Shown in pieces: positions 29,938-39,474 of a stretch of 64,000 nt of DNA (position 1 is its first letter; each line of letters begins with the position of its first letter). Source of the DNA: Lacrimispora xylanisolvens (GTDB taxonomy: Bacteria > Bacillota > Clostridia > Lachnospirales > Lachnospiraceae). The stretch spans positions 620,001 through 684,000 of the forward strand of contig CP070896.1 in the NCBI GenBank assembly GCA_017084465.1, given 5' to 3'. The notes under the pieces are model-generated. The model saw nothing but the letters and a program-made list of their open reading frames with translations, did not search any database and was not told the DNA's origin. A program made the translations under genes and the position numbers.

Positions 29938-30964
29938 ATGGAAAAACGCGGCGTAAAAGAATTCCTGAAAAGGAAGAACGTCACTATCACAGTCCAGACC
30001 TATCTCATTGACGCATTGGGTGCTATGGCATTTGGCCTTTTTGCGTCTCTGTTGATCGGAACCATCTTCGGGACCCTGGGCAAGCAGTTCAACTTAGAAC
30101 TGTTTAACGTGATTTCAGATTTTGCAAAAAGTGCCACAGGTGCAGCTTTGGGTGTAGCAATCGCCTATGCCCTTCACGCCCCTGCTCTGGTACTGTTCTC
30201 TGCAGCTACTGTAGGGATCGCGGGCAATACCCTTGGCGGACCAGTGGGCGCGCTGGCAGCAACAGTGATTGCAACGGAACTGGGGAAAATGGTTTCAAAG
30301 GAAACACGGCTGGATATCCTTGTGACACCGGGCGTTACGATTATATCCGGTGTTCTGGTAGCTCAGTTTGTGGGACCGGGTGTAGCCGGATTTATGAACT
30401 GGTTTGGCAGCATTGTAAAAAACAGCAACCGAGCTGCAGCCATTCTACATGGGCATACTGGTATCCGCTCTCATCGGTATCGCTCTTACCCTTCCCATCA
30501 GCAGCGCGGCCATCTGTATTGCCCTTTCCCTGGACGGGCTGGCAGGCGGAGCTGCAACGGCGGGATGCTGTGCTCAGATGGTTGGATTTGCCGTTCTCTC
30601 CTTCCGGGAAAACGGAGTGGGCGGTCTTATGGCCCAGGGACTTGGTACCAGCATGCTGCAGATGGGAAATATCGTGAAGAATCCTAAGATATGGATTCCC
30701 CCTACTGTGGCATCCATGATCACCGGTCCTGTTGCAACCATGGTATTCCACTTAAAAAACATACCAGCCGGCTCGGGAATGGGCACCTGCGGACTGGTTG
30801 GCCCCATTGGTGTTTATACAGCCATGGGCGGTGGAAAAAGCATGTGGCTGGGTATTTTATTTGTCTGCTTTCTTCTGCCAGCTATCATCACACTGGTGCT
30901 TGGAGAACTGCTTAGAAAAGCAGGCTGGATTCAATTTGGAGACTTAAAACTGGACTTAAAATAA
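29938..30964 (+). CDS. PTS_EIIC_2-type membrane permease, one frameshift
   Basis: A polytopic membrane protein of the PTS_EIIC_2 group (about nine to ten hydrophobic segments). The first part runs MEKRGVKEFLKRKNV to FGSIVK; an extra base in the A-run 30417-30422 then breaks the frame. Removing it gives VKTATELQPFYMGILVSALIG and a normal C-terminal half (LPISSAAICIALSLDGLAGGAATAGCC). Restored length is 341 residues. No EIIA or EIIB partner is near, so whether it transports by the PTS route is open. Confidence 0.83.
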
Positions 30965-30976
30965 GAACATACAAAA

Positions 30977-31015
30977 AAGGAAACGGCAGGAACCAATTAT
31001 TCTTCCCGTTTCCTT
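30977..31015. terminator. Terminator between PTS IIC and FeoB-associated gene
   Basis: AAGGAAACGG (30977-30986) pairs with CCGTTTCCTT (31006-31015); T-rich flank on the plus strand and A-run before it, so usable for both convergent genes. Confidence 0.75.
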
Positions 31016-31029
31016 CTTTCTATCCATTA

Positions 31030-31212
31030 TTATTTCCTGCTCTTTTTATACTTACCCCTGCCCCCGTTACAACCCATACAGTTTTCACAGCCGCCGGATC
31101 CACAGCCGCCTCTGTTGTTTCGTAAGCTGCGGACAGCAAAAAATACCAGTACCATAATTATGATTAATATTACAATCGTTACCCAGTTCTCAGCCAGCCA
31201 AACAGACATCAT
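31030..31212 (-). CDS. FeoB-associated Cys-rich membrane protein
   Basis: A 60-residue protein: one N-terminal transmembrane helix (WVTIVILIIIMVLVFFAV), then a Cys-rich Gly tail (GGCGSGGCENCMGCNGG) and a basic end. This is the pattern of proteins usually found next to FeoB iron transporters. No feo gene is in the window; it sits downstream of ktrA instead. Function unproven. Confidence 0.8.
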   Translation of the reverse strand: MMSVWLAENWVTIVILIIIMVLVFFAVRSLRNNRGGCGSGGCENCMGCNGGRGKYKKSRK

Positions 31213-31225
31213 ACCTCCGAATATC

Positions 31226-31879
31226 CTATTTCATCTCTTTTAATATACTGTCAATATGTTCTCTCCTGCCTATCACCATCAAATGCTCCTGCGCCTGAAT
31301 AATATAGTCTGCTGGCGGCATAAGCTGTGCCCTTCCATCCCGCTTAATTCCAAGAACACTGATATGATACAGGTTTCGGATGTCCACTTCCCTGATGGAT
31401 TTATGCACCCATTCCGGAAGGGGCGGGATCTCATAAATGGAATACTCAGGAGTCAGCTCAATGTAATCAAAAACATGATCTGTGCTGTAGCGAACCGCCG
31501 TCTTCTCAGCAATATCACGGTCAGGATAGATTACTTCATCAGCACCGTTTCTTAAAAGGAACTTTGCATGAATATCCCTGTTTGCCTTACTGATTACCCG
31601 TCTGCCTCCCAGTTCCTTCACCAGGCTGGTGATTTCAAGGCTGCTCTGGAAGTTGGTGCCGATACACACAAAGCAGATATCAAAGTTGGAAATACCAAGA
31701 CTTCTTAACACGGCTTCGTTGGTACAGTCACCGATCTTTGCACTTTTCACATAGGGGAGTAAATCCTCTAAGCATTCTTCCTTCTGATCTACGATCATAA
31801 CATCATTGCCCAGACTTGCCATATTGATGCAAAGATGATGCCCAAATCTGCCAAGGCCAATAATTAAAATTGATTTCAT
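31226..31879 (-). CDS. ktrA: Potassium uptake regulatory subunit (KtrA/TrkA, RCK domain)
   Basis: A cytoplasmic ring subunit that gates the KtrB channel. The 217-residue protein has the Rossmann motif IIGLGRFGHHL at residues 6-16, the acidic VDQKEE strand end, then RCK-N and a C-terminal RCK-C part. Intact; 17 bases after ktrB. KtrA and KtrC cannot be told apart from sequence alone. Confidence 0.9.
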   Translation of the reverse strand: MKSILIIGLGRFGHHLCINMASLGNDVMIVDQKEECLEDLLPYVKSAKIGDCTNEAVLRSLGISNFDICFVCIGTNFQSSLEITSLVKELGGRRVISKANRDIHAKFLLRNGADEVIYPDRDIAEKTAVRYSTDHVFDYIELTPEYSIYEIPPLPEWVHKSIREVDIRNLYHISVLGIKRDGRAQLMPPADYIIQAQEHLMVIGRREHIDSILKEMK

Positions 31880-31896
31880 GAATATACTCCTTTTCT

Positions 31897-33252
31897 TTAT
31901 CCTACGTTAATTGCTTCTGCGGGTTGTTCCACATGAGCTATTTTGTGATTTTGTACGAATGCAAGGGCAAACGAAAGGCTGCCGATTCTTCCGCAGTACA
32001 TCAGTAAAATGATAACAACTCTGGAAAATGTACTTAGATCTCTGGTTATTCCGGTGGTCATGCCCACCGTTCCTATGGCCGAAAACGTCTCAAACAGGAT
32101 ATCAGAAAAGCCCAGAGACTGATTAGCCATAATCACCAGAGATGCTGCAAGTGCAAGAAACAGATTGATTGTTAAAATGGTTCCTGCCCTCTTAATAGCC
32201 TCCTCCTGCAGACGCCTTCCAAATACATTGACTCCATAAGACTGTTTGATGTTGGAATGAACACACATAAGAAGTACAAACAAAGTTGTGGTCTTAATAC
32301 CTCCGGCAGTAGAACCCGGGCTTCCTCCAATAAACATAAGAATGATGGTAAGAAGCTTACTGCCATCAGTCAAAGCATGGGTATCCGTAGTATTAAAGCC
32401 TGCCGTTCTGGCCGTTACAGAGCTGAACAGGGAAGTCAGTATCTGACCACTAACGTTCATTCCCACTAAGAGATTGTTTCTCTCAAGCAAATAGAACAGG
32501 AGTCCTCCACCAAATACAAGGGTAAAGGTTGTAACCAGTACGATTTTGGTATGAAGCATATATTTATTGAAATGTAACCGGTTCTTATAAATATCATCCC
32601 ATACGATAAAACCAATACCTCCGATAATAATAAGAGACATAATAACCAGATTAACCAGCCAGTCATCGTAATATGATACAAATGAATTATAAGGTTCTAT
32701 ATGTCCCATTAAGTCAAACCCCGCATTGCAGAACGCAGATACGGAATGAAAAATACCATAAAAAACCCCTCTTAAAATTCCATACTGGGGAATAAACCGG
32801 ATTGATAGTAAAATGGCTCCCGCACTCTCAAACATAAAGGTACCTTTTATAATCCTTTTTGCAAGCCTTACCACTCCTCCAATCTGAAGAGTATTCACAC
32901 TTTCCTGTAAAAGTCCCCGTTCCTTCAGGCCGATTTTACGTCTCAGTACAATGGAAATAAAAACTCCCACCGTAACAAAACCAAGTCCGCCGATCTGTAT
33001 CAGGGTCATAATCACAATCTGTCCAAAAAGTGTCCACTGAGACCATGTATCCCTGACAACCAACCCTGTTACACAGGTAGCACTGGTGGCCGTAAACAGG
33101 CAATTAATAAAATTCTCTGACTGCCCGTCCTTACTGGAAAAAGGGAGCATTAAAAGAAGTGCTCCTGCTAAAATAATACCTAAGAAACCGTAAGCCAGAT
33201 ACTGGGTCTGGCTTATATTCCACTTAAAACGTTTTTTTCGTTTTTTATCCAT
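31897..33252 (-). CDS. ktrB: Potassium uptake channel subunit (KtrB/TrkH family)
   Basis: A 451-residue membrane protein with the four pore-loop repeats: TSATCVTGL, SAFCNAGFDLMG, TARTAGFNTT and SAIGTVGMTTG. Each holds the Gly of the selectivity filter. Start region MDKKRKKRFKWNISQTQYLA, then hydrophobic segments. Intact. Forms the channel with ktrA directly downstream. Confidence 0.93.
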   Translation of the reverse strand: MDKKRKKRFKWNISQTQYLAYGFLGIILAGALLLMLPFSSKDGQSENFINCLFTATSATCVTGLVVRDTWSQWTLFGQIVIMTLIQIGGLGFVTVGVFISIVLRRKIGLKERGLLQESVNTLQIGGVVRLAKRIIKGTFMFESAGAILLSIRFIPQYGILRGVFYGIFHSVSAFCNAGFDLMGHIEPYNSFVSYYDDWLVNLVIMSLIIIGGIGFIVWDDIYKNRLHFNKYMLHTKIVLVTTFTLVFGGGLLFYLLERNNLLVGMNVSGQILTSLFSSVTARTAGFNTTDTHALTDGSKLLTIILMFIGGSPGSTAGGIKTTTLFVLLMCVHSNIKQSYGVNVFGRRLQEEAIKRAGTILTINLFLALAASLVIMANQSLGFSDILFETFSAIGTVGMTTGITRDLSTFSRVVIILLMYCGRIGSLSFALAFVQNHKIAHVEQPAEAINVG

Positions 33253-33338
33253 GATTGTGTTGCTGCCTTTCCTTTCTTACGGCTGATTCATCAGCATAGT
33301 ATAGCACATTTCTTTCTAAAGGAAAAGGTAATCATATC

Positions 33339-34365
33339 TTATTTTTTAATATTAACCTGAATCTGCCGGCTCGTCTTTTTTACAAGTTCCGAAGGCTCAT
33401 ACTGGTCTTCATCAAACAAAAACTGATGAAGGAGCTTCACATTTTCCTCCAGAGTAACCGGTATGACACAATCCCTCTTATTAATTTTAGCATCTATCAT
33501 CTTAGTGGGAAATCCCTGATTTTCCGTCAGATGAAATCTCTTAATATTTTTCATGATTGGAATAATATCTTTCATTCCAATACTTGTGGAAATCTGGGGC
33601 AGTACGGCATTGGCCAGCCGGTTTAAGGTGGGCAAATCTGCCTCCCTGGCTTTTTTCAGTGCCAGATTGGCAACCTCTCTCTGCCTCTCTGTCCGTTTAA
33701 AATCCGTATCCATTTTTCTAAGCCTGGCATATGCAACCGCCTGAACTCCGTCTAAATGGTTGGGACCTTCCTTCTTTAAATGATGGGATCCCACACCTGT
33801 TGATTCCACAGTCTCTGTGATAAATCCGTTAATTAACCGGAATTCATCGTGGCTGATATCCACATCGATTCCACCCAGAATATTAATGGCATCAGCAACC
33901 GCTTTCCAGGTAAAAGATGCATAATCATCAATATTAATATCCAGATTATCCGTCAGTGCTTCCAGGGCCTGTGCGGGGCCTCCACTGAAGTAGGCCTCAT
34001 TAATCTTATCAAACCGCCCCTTATCATTTACTTTTAAATAAGTATCCCGATAAACGGAAACCGCCCTTATTTCCCCTGTTCCCAGGTTTATATTAAACAG
34101 CATCTGCATGTCAGATCTGGTTCCTTTTCCCAATGTTCCGTCTCTGGAATCCACTCCAAATACGGCAACAGTCCAATATCCTTCCATTTTCTCCTGGGTC
34201 TCAATGCTGATATTGGTATTTTGAATTTTAGGCATTTCCACTTCCGGCAGTTTTTTGAGGCATATGAGTGATGTTCCATGCATATCCAATCATTGTTCCG
34301 ATTAAAGAAGCCCAGACCGAAGCTATGATAACCAATCCCCACTTTAAATATTTTGAATTTGCCAT
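33339..34365 (-). CDS. LytR-CpsA-Psr (LCP) family cell-wall protein, one frameshift
   Basis: LCP proteins attach teichoic acids or capsule polymers to peptidoglycan outside the membrane. From the ATG at 34365 (GGAGGAAAC upstream): MANSKYLKWGLVIIASVW, one transmembrane anchor. An extra base in the T-run 34251-34256 breaks the frame; removed, it reads MPQKLPEVEMPKIQN. The LCP core follows: VAVFGVDSRDGTLGKGTRSDM, VSVYRDTYLKV, GGIDVDI and VAYARLRKMDTDFKRTERQREV. Restored length is 341 residues. Confidence 0.88.
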
Positions 34366-34385
34366 GTTTCCTCCATCCTCTTCAC

Positions 34386-34419
34386 AAAAAAAGAAGAGAT
34401 CCATTTACGTATCTCCCCT
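34386..34419 (-). terminator. Terminator after the HAD phosphatase gene
   Basis: On the minus strand AGGGGAGAT ... ATCTCTTCT (two G-T pairs) then a T7 run. It lies between the HAD gene and the LCP gene, so the LCP gene may have its own promoter. Confidence 0.6.
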
Positions 34420-34442
34420 TAATTTTCCATCATTTCGGATTT

Positions 34443-35096
34443 TTATTCAAAAACATGTTGAATCTCTCTGGGATGACTGATGATATATTTAGGTTCAAAT
34501 GCTTCCAGCTCCTGCCTGTCCCGAAATCCCCATGTCACTCCTACCGTATCCATTCCTGCATTTCTGCCTGTCTTCATATCCGTATTGGTATCGCCAAAAT
34601 ACAGACAGGACGATGGCTGCAGTGAAAAACGTTCTGCCATTAAAAGAGCTCCGGCCGGATCAGGTTTTACCTTTATTCCATTTCCTTCTCCAATAATCTG
34701 ATCAAAAAAGTTTTTCCCATAAACACTCTCCACACATTCAACTGCCCGGTCGTGTCCTTTATTGGTCAGTACGCCTAATTTAATCCCCTTTGCTTTCAGA
34801 CTCTTTAATAACTCTGGCATACCGTCATATGCCTTCACTTTATATAGGCAATTTTCCTGGAAGGTCTTGTCATAGATCACCAGTGCCTCCTCATAATGAA
34901 CCAGTTGGTTATCGCCTGAATATAAAAGTGCCCGCTCTACCAGTTTGCGGTATCCATCTCCTACGAATTTTTTGGTATGGGCTTCGTCAATGGGAGCATA
35001 GCCAAATTCTCCCATAGTCAGGCTGATGCTGTGAGTCATGGACTGGATTGTGTCAATGATAGTTCCGTCTAAATCAAATATACAGCTTTTATACAT
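34443..35096 (-). CDS. HAD-superfamily hydrolase, phosphoglycolate phosphatase-like
   Basis: A 217-residue protein with the HAD nucleophile motif FDLDGTIIDT (7-16), a helical cap, LTNKGH (motif II, about 116) and YFGDTNTDMKTGRNAGM (motif IV). Resembles phosphoglycolate phosphatase and pyrophosphatase PpaX-like proteins; the true substrate cannot be told. Intact. Confidence 0.85.
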   Translation of the reverse strand: MYKSCIFDLDGTIIDTIQSMTHSISLTMGEFGYAPIDEAHTKKFVGDGYRKLVERALLYSGDNQLVHYEEALVIYDKTFQENCLYKVKAYDGMPELLKSLKAKGIKLGVLTNKGHDRAVECVESVYGKNFFDQIIGEGNGIKVKPDPAGALLMAERFSLQPSSCLYFGDTNTDMKTGRNAGMDTVGVTWGFRDRQELEAFEPKYIISHPREIQHVFE

Positions 35097-35261
35097 GTTA
35101 TACCTCCTGGCTGCAGTACTTCGTTTGTATTTTCCATTCTTCTATATAAAAATTGTACTTCCTGTCCGGCTTTTAATCAACACTTTTCGTACTTTTTCGT
35201 ATATCAGGCCTTTATCCGTCCATACTTTCAATATCCCTTACAAATAAAACAGGAGTCGATT

Positions 35262-35447
35262 ATGAATAAACATTACAGATACTGGGCAATCGGGTTAATC
35301 CTGGCATTTGCTTTTTTAATGATTGCCGTTTTTACAACCGTAAACTGGTACAAGATCAGAAAAGCAGCTCCGGAAAGCCTTCCTGCCGTTGAAGTTAACC
35401 GGAATTTAGATAACGTTGTGGCAGAAACTAAAATGCCCCCGTCGTGA
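35262..35447 (+). CDS. Small single-pass membrane protein, unknown
   Basis: A 61-residue reading frame behind ACAGGAG, with basic start (MNKHYRYW), one transmembrane helix (AIGLILAFAFLMIAVFTTV) and a hydrophilic tail. No homologue recognised. Its last codons lie in the 5' arm of the terminator hairpin at 35430, so the stop and terminator overlap. Divergent from the HAD gene. Coding is plausible, not certain. Confidence 0.55.
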   Translation: MNKHYRYWAIGLILAFAFLMIAVFTTVNWYKIRKAAPESLPAVEVNRNLDNVVAETKMPPS

Positions 35448-35462
35448 CTGACAGGGGCATTT
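35430..35462. terminator. Bidirectional terminator between small protein and fruA
   Basis: AAATGCCCC (35431-35439) pairs with GGGGCATTT (35454-35462), with A/T flanks on both sides. Ends the fruK-fruA operon on the minus strand. Confidence 0.8.
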
Positions 35463-35470
35463 AAACACTA

Positions 35471-37374
35471 TTATAATTCAGACTGAAGTTTTTTCTTTAA
35501 TGCTGCAAGAACCAGGCAGCCTGCAAAAGAGCCCACAATAATTGCAATCAGATAACCAAATGGATTGCCGATTGTTGGAAGAACAAAGATTCCGCCGTGA
35601 GGTGCTCTTAAGGTGCATCCAAGTGCCATGGAAAGTCCGCCTGCTATTGCAGAGCCGATCATACAGGAGGGAATCACACGAAGAGGATCCGCTGCTGCAA
35701 AGGGAATTGCACCCTCAGAGATAAAGGACAGTCCCATGATATAGTTTACAAGACCGGACTGACGCTCTTTGTCTGTAAATTTCTTTTTAAAGAATGTGGT
35801 GCACAGTGCGATCGCGATAGGAGGAACCATACCGCCTGCCATAACTGCTGCCATAATATCAAAGTTTCCTTCAGCAAGCTGTGCTGTACCAAAGACGTAA
35901 GCTGCCTTATTAACCGGGCCGCCCATATCCACTGACATCATGCCGCCAACAACTGCTCCAAGTATAATTTTACTTGTTCCGCCCATACCGTTTAACAGAC
36001 TGGTCAGTCCGTCATTAATCGCTCCCACAAACGGATTGATAAATGTGGTCACAACGGAAACAAGAAGGATACCAATTAACGGATAAAGAAGAACCGGTTT
36101 AATTCCCTCTAAGGATTTTGGAAGTTTTTTAAATGCACCCTTTAAAAACAGAACAATATATCCACCAATAAAACCAGCAAGCAAAGCTCCCAGGAATCCG
36201 GAGTTTACGCTTCCTCCGCCAGGATTTGCAAAGGTGGCTCCCATTTTAGCAATCAAACCGCCTACAAAACCAACAGCCAGACCAGGACGGTCAGCGATAC
36301 TCATGGCAATATATCCTGCCAGAACCGGGAGCATCATTCCAAATGCCTGCTCTCCGATTGTTTTTAAATAAGCCGCAAGCGGTGTATTTTTACCGAAATT
36401 GGAAGGGTCAATGGAAAAATCATCAAACAGGAATGCAAGTGCGATTAAGATACCGCCGCCAATAACAAAGGGAAGCATATGAGAAACGCCGTTCATTAAA
36501 TGCTTGTAGATAGAACGACCAACTCCTTCTTGTCTTGTATCTTCTCCGGAAGTTGCAGAACCGCTATAGTGGTAAACCGGTGTTTCACTGCTTACTGCAC
36601 GTTTGATCAGTTCCTCACCTTTTTGAATTCCTTCAGAAACGGTGGCTACCACAACACGTTTCCCGTCAAAACGGGACATATCCACATTCTTATCTGCTGC
36701 AATAATAATTCCGTCAGCTGCAGCGATTTCATCCTTTGTCAGTGCATTTCCAATCCCCTCTGCGCCATTTGTTTCTGCTTTAAGGGGAATTCCTAACTTT
36801 TTACCCTTCTGTTCCAGGTTTTCAGCTGCCATAAAGGTATGTGCAATACCGGTGGGACAGGCTGTTACTGCCAGAACACGGTAGCCGCTCTTAACTTCTT
36901 TTGGTTTTGCTGTTCTGCCAGCTTCTTTTTCATCAATCAGACGTAGAAACTCTTCCTTTGAACCTGCATGAATCAATGATTCCTTAAAATCCGGATCCAT
37001 TAACAGAGTCGATAATTTTGACAGTGCCTCCAGATGAACATCTGCTTCTCCATCTGGTGCAGCAATCATAAAATGATTGTGGACAGAGAACCGTCATAGG
37101 CGTCATAATCCACTCCGTCCGGTACTACAATTGCTGCAAGACCCGGCTCTTTTACTGCCGCTACCTTCGCATGAGGAATGGCAATTCCATCTCCCACTGC
37201 GGTACTGCCAAGTGCCTCTCTTGCCAGAATGCCTTCCTTATAGGCTGCTTTGTCCCCCAGTCTTCCGGCAGCATCCATTAAGTCCACCAAACGATCGATG
37301 GCCCCTTCCTTACTGGAAACATGAACCCCAAGCTCCACACTTTCTTTTTTCAGTAAGTCTGTAATCTTCATCAA
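35471..37374 (-). CDS. fruA: Fructose-specific PTS EIIABC, one frameshift
   Basis: Takes up fructose and delivers fructose 1-phosphate. Domains in order: EIIA with the phospho-His in GIAIPHAK, EIIB with the Cys in VTACPTGIAHTFMAAENL, and EIIC with eight to ten membrane segments. The frame breaks at the A-run 37070-37073, inside EIIA (one base missing); restored, it reads LSTIIFMIAAPDGEADVHLEAL. Full length about 634 residues, normal for a fused Firmicutes FruA. Its start overlaps the fruK stop. Confidence 0.95.
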
Positions 37375-38288
37375 AACCCCTCCTTTAATAATTCATTGTA
37401 AAGCTTCATGATATCTTCTTTCCCTGCAAGGCCATCGGAAAATGCGGTGGCACTTCCAGCGGCGCTTCCAAGACGCAGAGCATGTTCATAATTGCCGTTT
37501 TCTAAGTATCCTGCAACAAATCCTGCTACCATGGAATCTCCGGCTCCAACTGAGTTTTTCACAGTTCCAAAGGGTACTCCCATGGTAAAGACCTCACCCT
37601 TTTCCGTAATCAGAACTGCACCGTCTCCTGCCATGGAAACCAGTACATTCTCAGCACCCTTTTCCTGAAGGAGTTTTCCATAATGGATAATTTCATCCAC
37701 ACTTTTTAGCGTTACACCGAACATCTCCCCTAGTTCGTGATTGTTTGGTTTTATCAGAAACGGATGATAATAAAGCACGTTTGAAAGTAAATCCCGGGTC
37801 GCATCAACCACAATGCGGATCCCCCTTTTATCCAGATACTCCATGATCCGTTCATAAATATCATCATTCAGTGATGCAGGAATGCTTCCTGATAAAATCA
37901 GGATGTCTCCATTTGTAAGACAGTCAAGCTTTTCATAAAGCTTTTCCACATCTTTTTTCGTGATCTTTGGTCCGCTTCCGTTAATTTCTGTCTCTTCACC
38001 GGATTTGAGCTTTACATTAATTCTGGACATTCCTTGTTCAACATGAATAAAATCACTTCGAAATCCCAGATTTTTCACTCTGCGTTCAATCTCGTCTCCG
38101 GTAAATCCAGCGACAAAGCCTAACGCAGTATTCCCGTATCCAAGAGTAGCCAGAACGGTTGATACGTTCAGCCCCTTCCCTCCGCAGTAAATGTCTTCCT
38201 GCTCGGTTCTGTTAACGGTTCCCAGTGTGAAGTGATCTACTTTTACGACATAATCAAGAGCCGGATTAAATGTTACTGTGTAAATCAT
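37371..38288 (-). CDS. fruK: 1-phosphofructokinase
   Basis: Converts fructose 1-phosphate to fructose 1,6-bisphosphate. Intact 305-residue PfkB-family kinase with YCGGKGLNVSTVL (about residues 34-46) and the catalytic GAGDSMVAGFVAG (about 253-265). Stop overlaps fruA start, so the pair is translated together. RBS just before the ATG at 38288; an operator-like motif lies at 38310-38326. Confidence 0.95.
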   Translation of the reverse strand: MIYTVTFNPALDYVVKVDHFTLGTVNRTEQEDIYCGGKGLNVSTVLATLGYGNTALGFVAGFTGDEIERRVKNLGFRSDFIHVEQGMSRINVKLKSGEETEINGSGPKITKKDVEKLYEKLDCLTNGDILILSGSIPASLNDDIYERIMEYLDKRGIRIVVDATRDLLSNVLYYHPFLIKPNNHELGEMFGVTLKSVDEIIHYGKLLQEKGAENVLVSMAGDGAVLITEKGEVFTMGVPFGTVKNSVGAGDSMVAGFVAGYLENGNYEHALRLGSAAGSATAFSDGLAGKEDIMKLYNELLKEGF

Positions 38289-38309
38289 ATATCACTGCTC
38301 CTTCTTTAT

Positions 38310-38326
38310 ATAAAATTTTATTTCAT
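38310..38326. promoter_or_regulatory. Possible RpiR operator upstream of fruK
   Basis: ATAAAATTTTAT palindrome (38310-38321) extending into TTTTATTTCAT, the same half-site as in front of the rpiR gene (39427-39437). Confidence 0.45.
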
Positions 38327-38520
38327 CCCCTCGTCTATACTATAATACGATTGCTTTATTTCGTCAATAAGTTTATGCAAGAAATATTATTTCTCAAATC
38401 ATTTCGTCGCTTTGCACAATTAGTGATAAAACAACCCTTTTGGTTCCCTGTTTTTTGTGCTATTTCCCCATATACCATTGTTCCCCAAAGAAACTTTTAA
38501 GATTCATCCCTTTGAATCAA

Positions 38521-38545
38521 AAAAAAGAGAACCTTACGGTTCTCC
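38521..38545 (-). terminator. Terminator of the rpiR gene
   Basis: GAGAACC-TTAC-GGTTCTC (38527-38544); the A-run before it gives a T-run on the minus strand. Confidence 0.8.
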
Positions 38546-39400
38546 TTATTTTTTATCATCGGATATTGCAATTTCGTGACGTCTGATATGATCATGGGAA
38601 TTCTTCCTGCTGACCGATAAAAAGAGATATAAGATCTCCATTACGGTTGTGGCCGATACTCTGGAAAAACAAAATTCACCCAAAAGAAGCTTTTCCCTGG
38701 TTGCCGTAGTGATGTGATGATCGCAGGCCTGTCCCAGAGGCGAAGACGGATTATTGGTGATTGCAATGGTAGGAACATGATTTTCCTTAGCTACTGCCAC
38801 AAGAGTCATAAGCCGTTTGGAAAAACCGGAATTGGATATAATGATGACCGCATCCTCCGGCCCCATATTGCAGGTATATGCCATCTGGGTCTCCCAAATG
38901 GTTCCAGATACAGCGGCAATTCCCAGTTGATTGAATTTAAAGGCACCGTCAAGTGCTACGGGGATGGTATTGCCCACTGCCACCAGCTGGACTGTTCTGG
39001 CTTTTTCTATCATGGTTAAGATTTTATCAAGCTCAGCCGGTTCCATCATGGAAATGGTCTGGGTCAGTTCTGCCACCTTATTAGCCAGGATATTCTGGAG
39101 AGACTGACCGATATTATCACGGCTGATGTCATTGGAAACTTCAATGGAATTGCCCCGTTCCTCCGCCACCTCTTTAGCCAGATTAATCTTTAAATGATGA
39201 AAACCATTAAATCCGCATCTTCTGCAGAATCTGGATACTGTGGCATCGCTTGTTCCGCTTGCCAGAGCCAGCTCTGCTACTGTCATGTCTATGATATCAC
39301 TTTTATTTGAGAGAATGAAATCCGCAATCTTTTTCTCTGCCTCAAAAAAAGAATCATAGGAGGAGCAGAGAACTCCGGACACACTTATACTTTCCTGCAT
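38546..39400 (-). CDS. MurR/RpiR-family transcriptional regulator
   Basis: A 284-residue intact protein: N-terminal RpiR helix-turn-helix (MTVAELALASGTSDATVSRFCRRCGF) and a C-terminal SIS sugar-phosphate domain (VQLVAVGNTIPVALDGAFKF, VIIISNSGFSKRLM). Directly upstream of fruK on the same strand, with shared operator-like motifs, so it probably senses a sugar phosphate and controls fruK-fruA. The effector is inference. Confidence 0.88.
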   Translation of the reverse strand: MQESISVSGVLCSSYDSFFEAEKKIADFILSNKSDIIDMTVAELALASGTSDATVSRFCRRCGFNGFHHLKINLAKEVAEERGNSIEVSNDISRDNIGQSLQNILANKVAELTQTISMMEPAELDKILTMIEKARTVQLVAVGNTIPVALDGAFKFNQLGIAAVSGTIWETQMAYTCNMGPEDAVIIISNSGFSKRLMTLVAVAKENHVPTIAITNNPSSPLGQACDHHITTATREKLLLGEFCFSRVSATTVMEILYLFLSVSRKNSHDHIRRHEIAISDDKK

Positions 39401-39425
39401 ATATGGTTTACCTCTAATTCATGTA

Positions 39426-39462
39426 ATTTTATTTCATCATTATATATGATATGAAATAAATT
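39426..39462. promoter_or_regulatory. Inverted repeat before the rpiR gene
   Basis: ATTTTATTTCAT (39426-39437) and ATGAAATAAATT (39451-39462), 11 of 12 positions complementary, 13-base spacer. Fits the TGAAATAA-type sites of RpiR regulators; probable autoregulation. Confidence 0.5.
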
Positions 39463-39474
39463 GTAAAGCATGGA

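Noticed and set aside
30392..30751. Minus-strand frame within the PTS IIC gene
   Set aside because: Mirror of a membrane-protein coding sequence; no start signal and no family match.
35471..37374. Separate EIIA and EIIBC genes
   Set aside because: The four-base overlap is due to one missing base in an A-run; adding it restores the standard fused EIIABC across a conserved domain.
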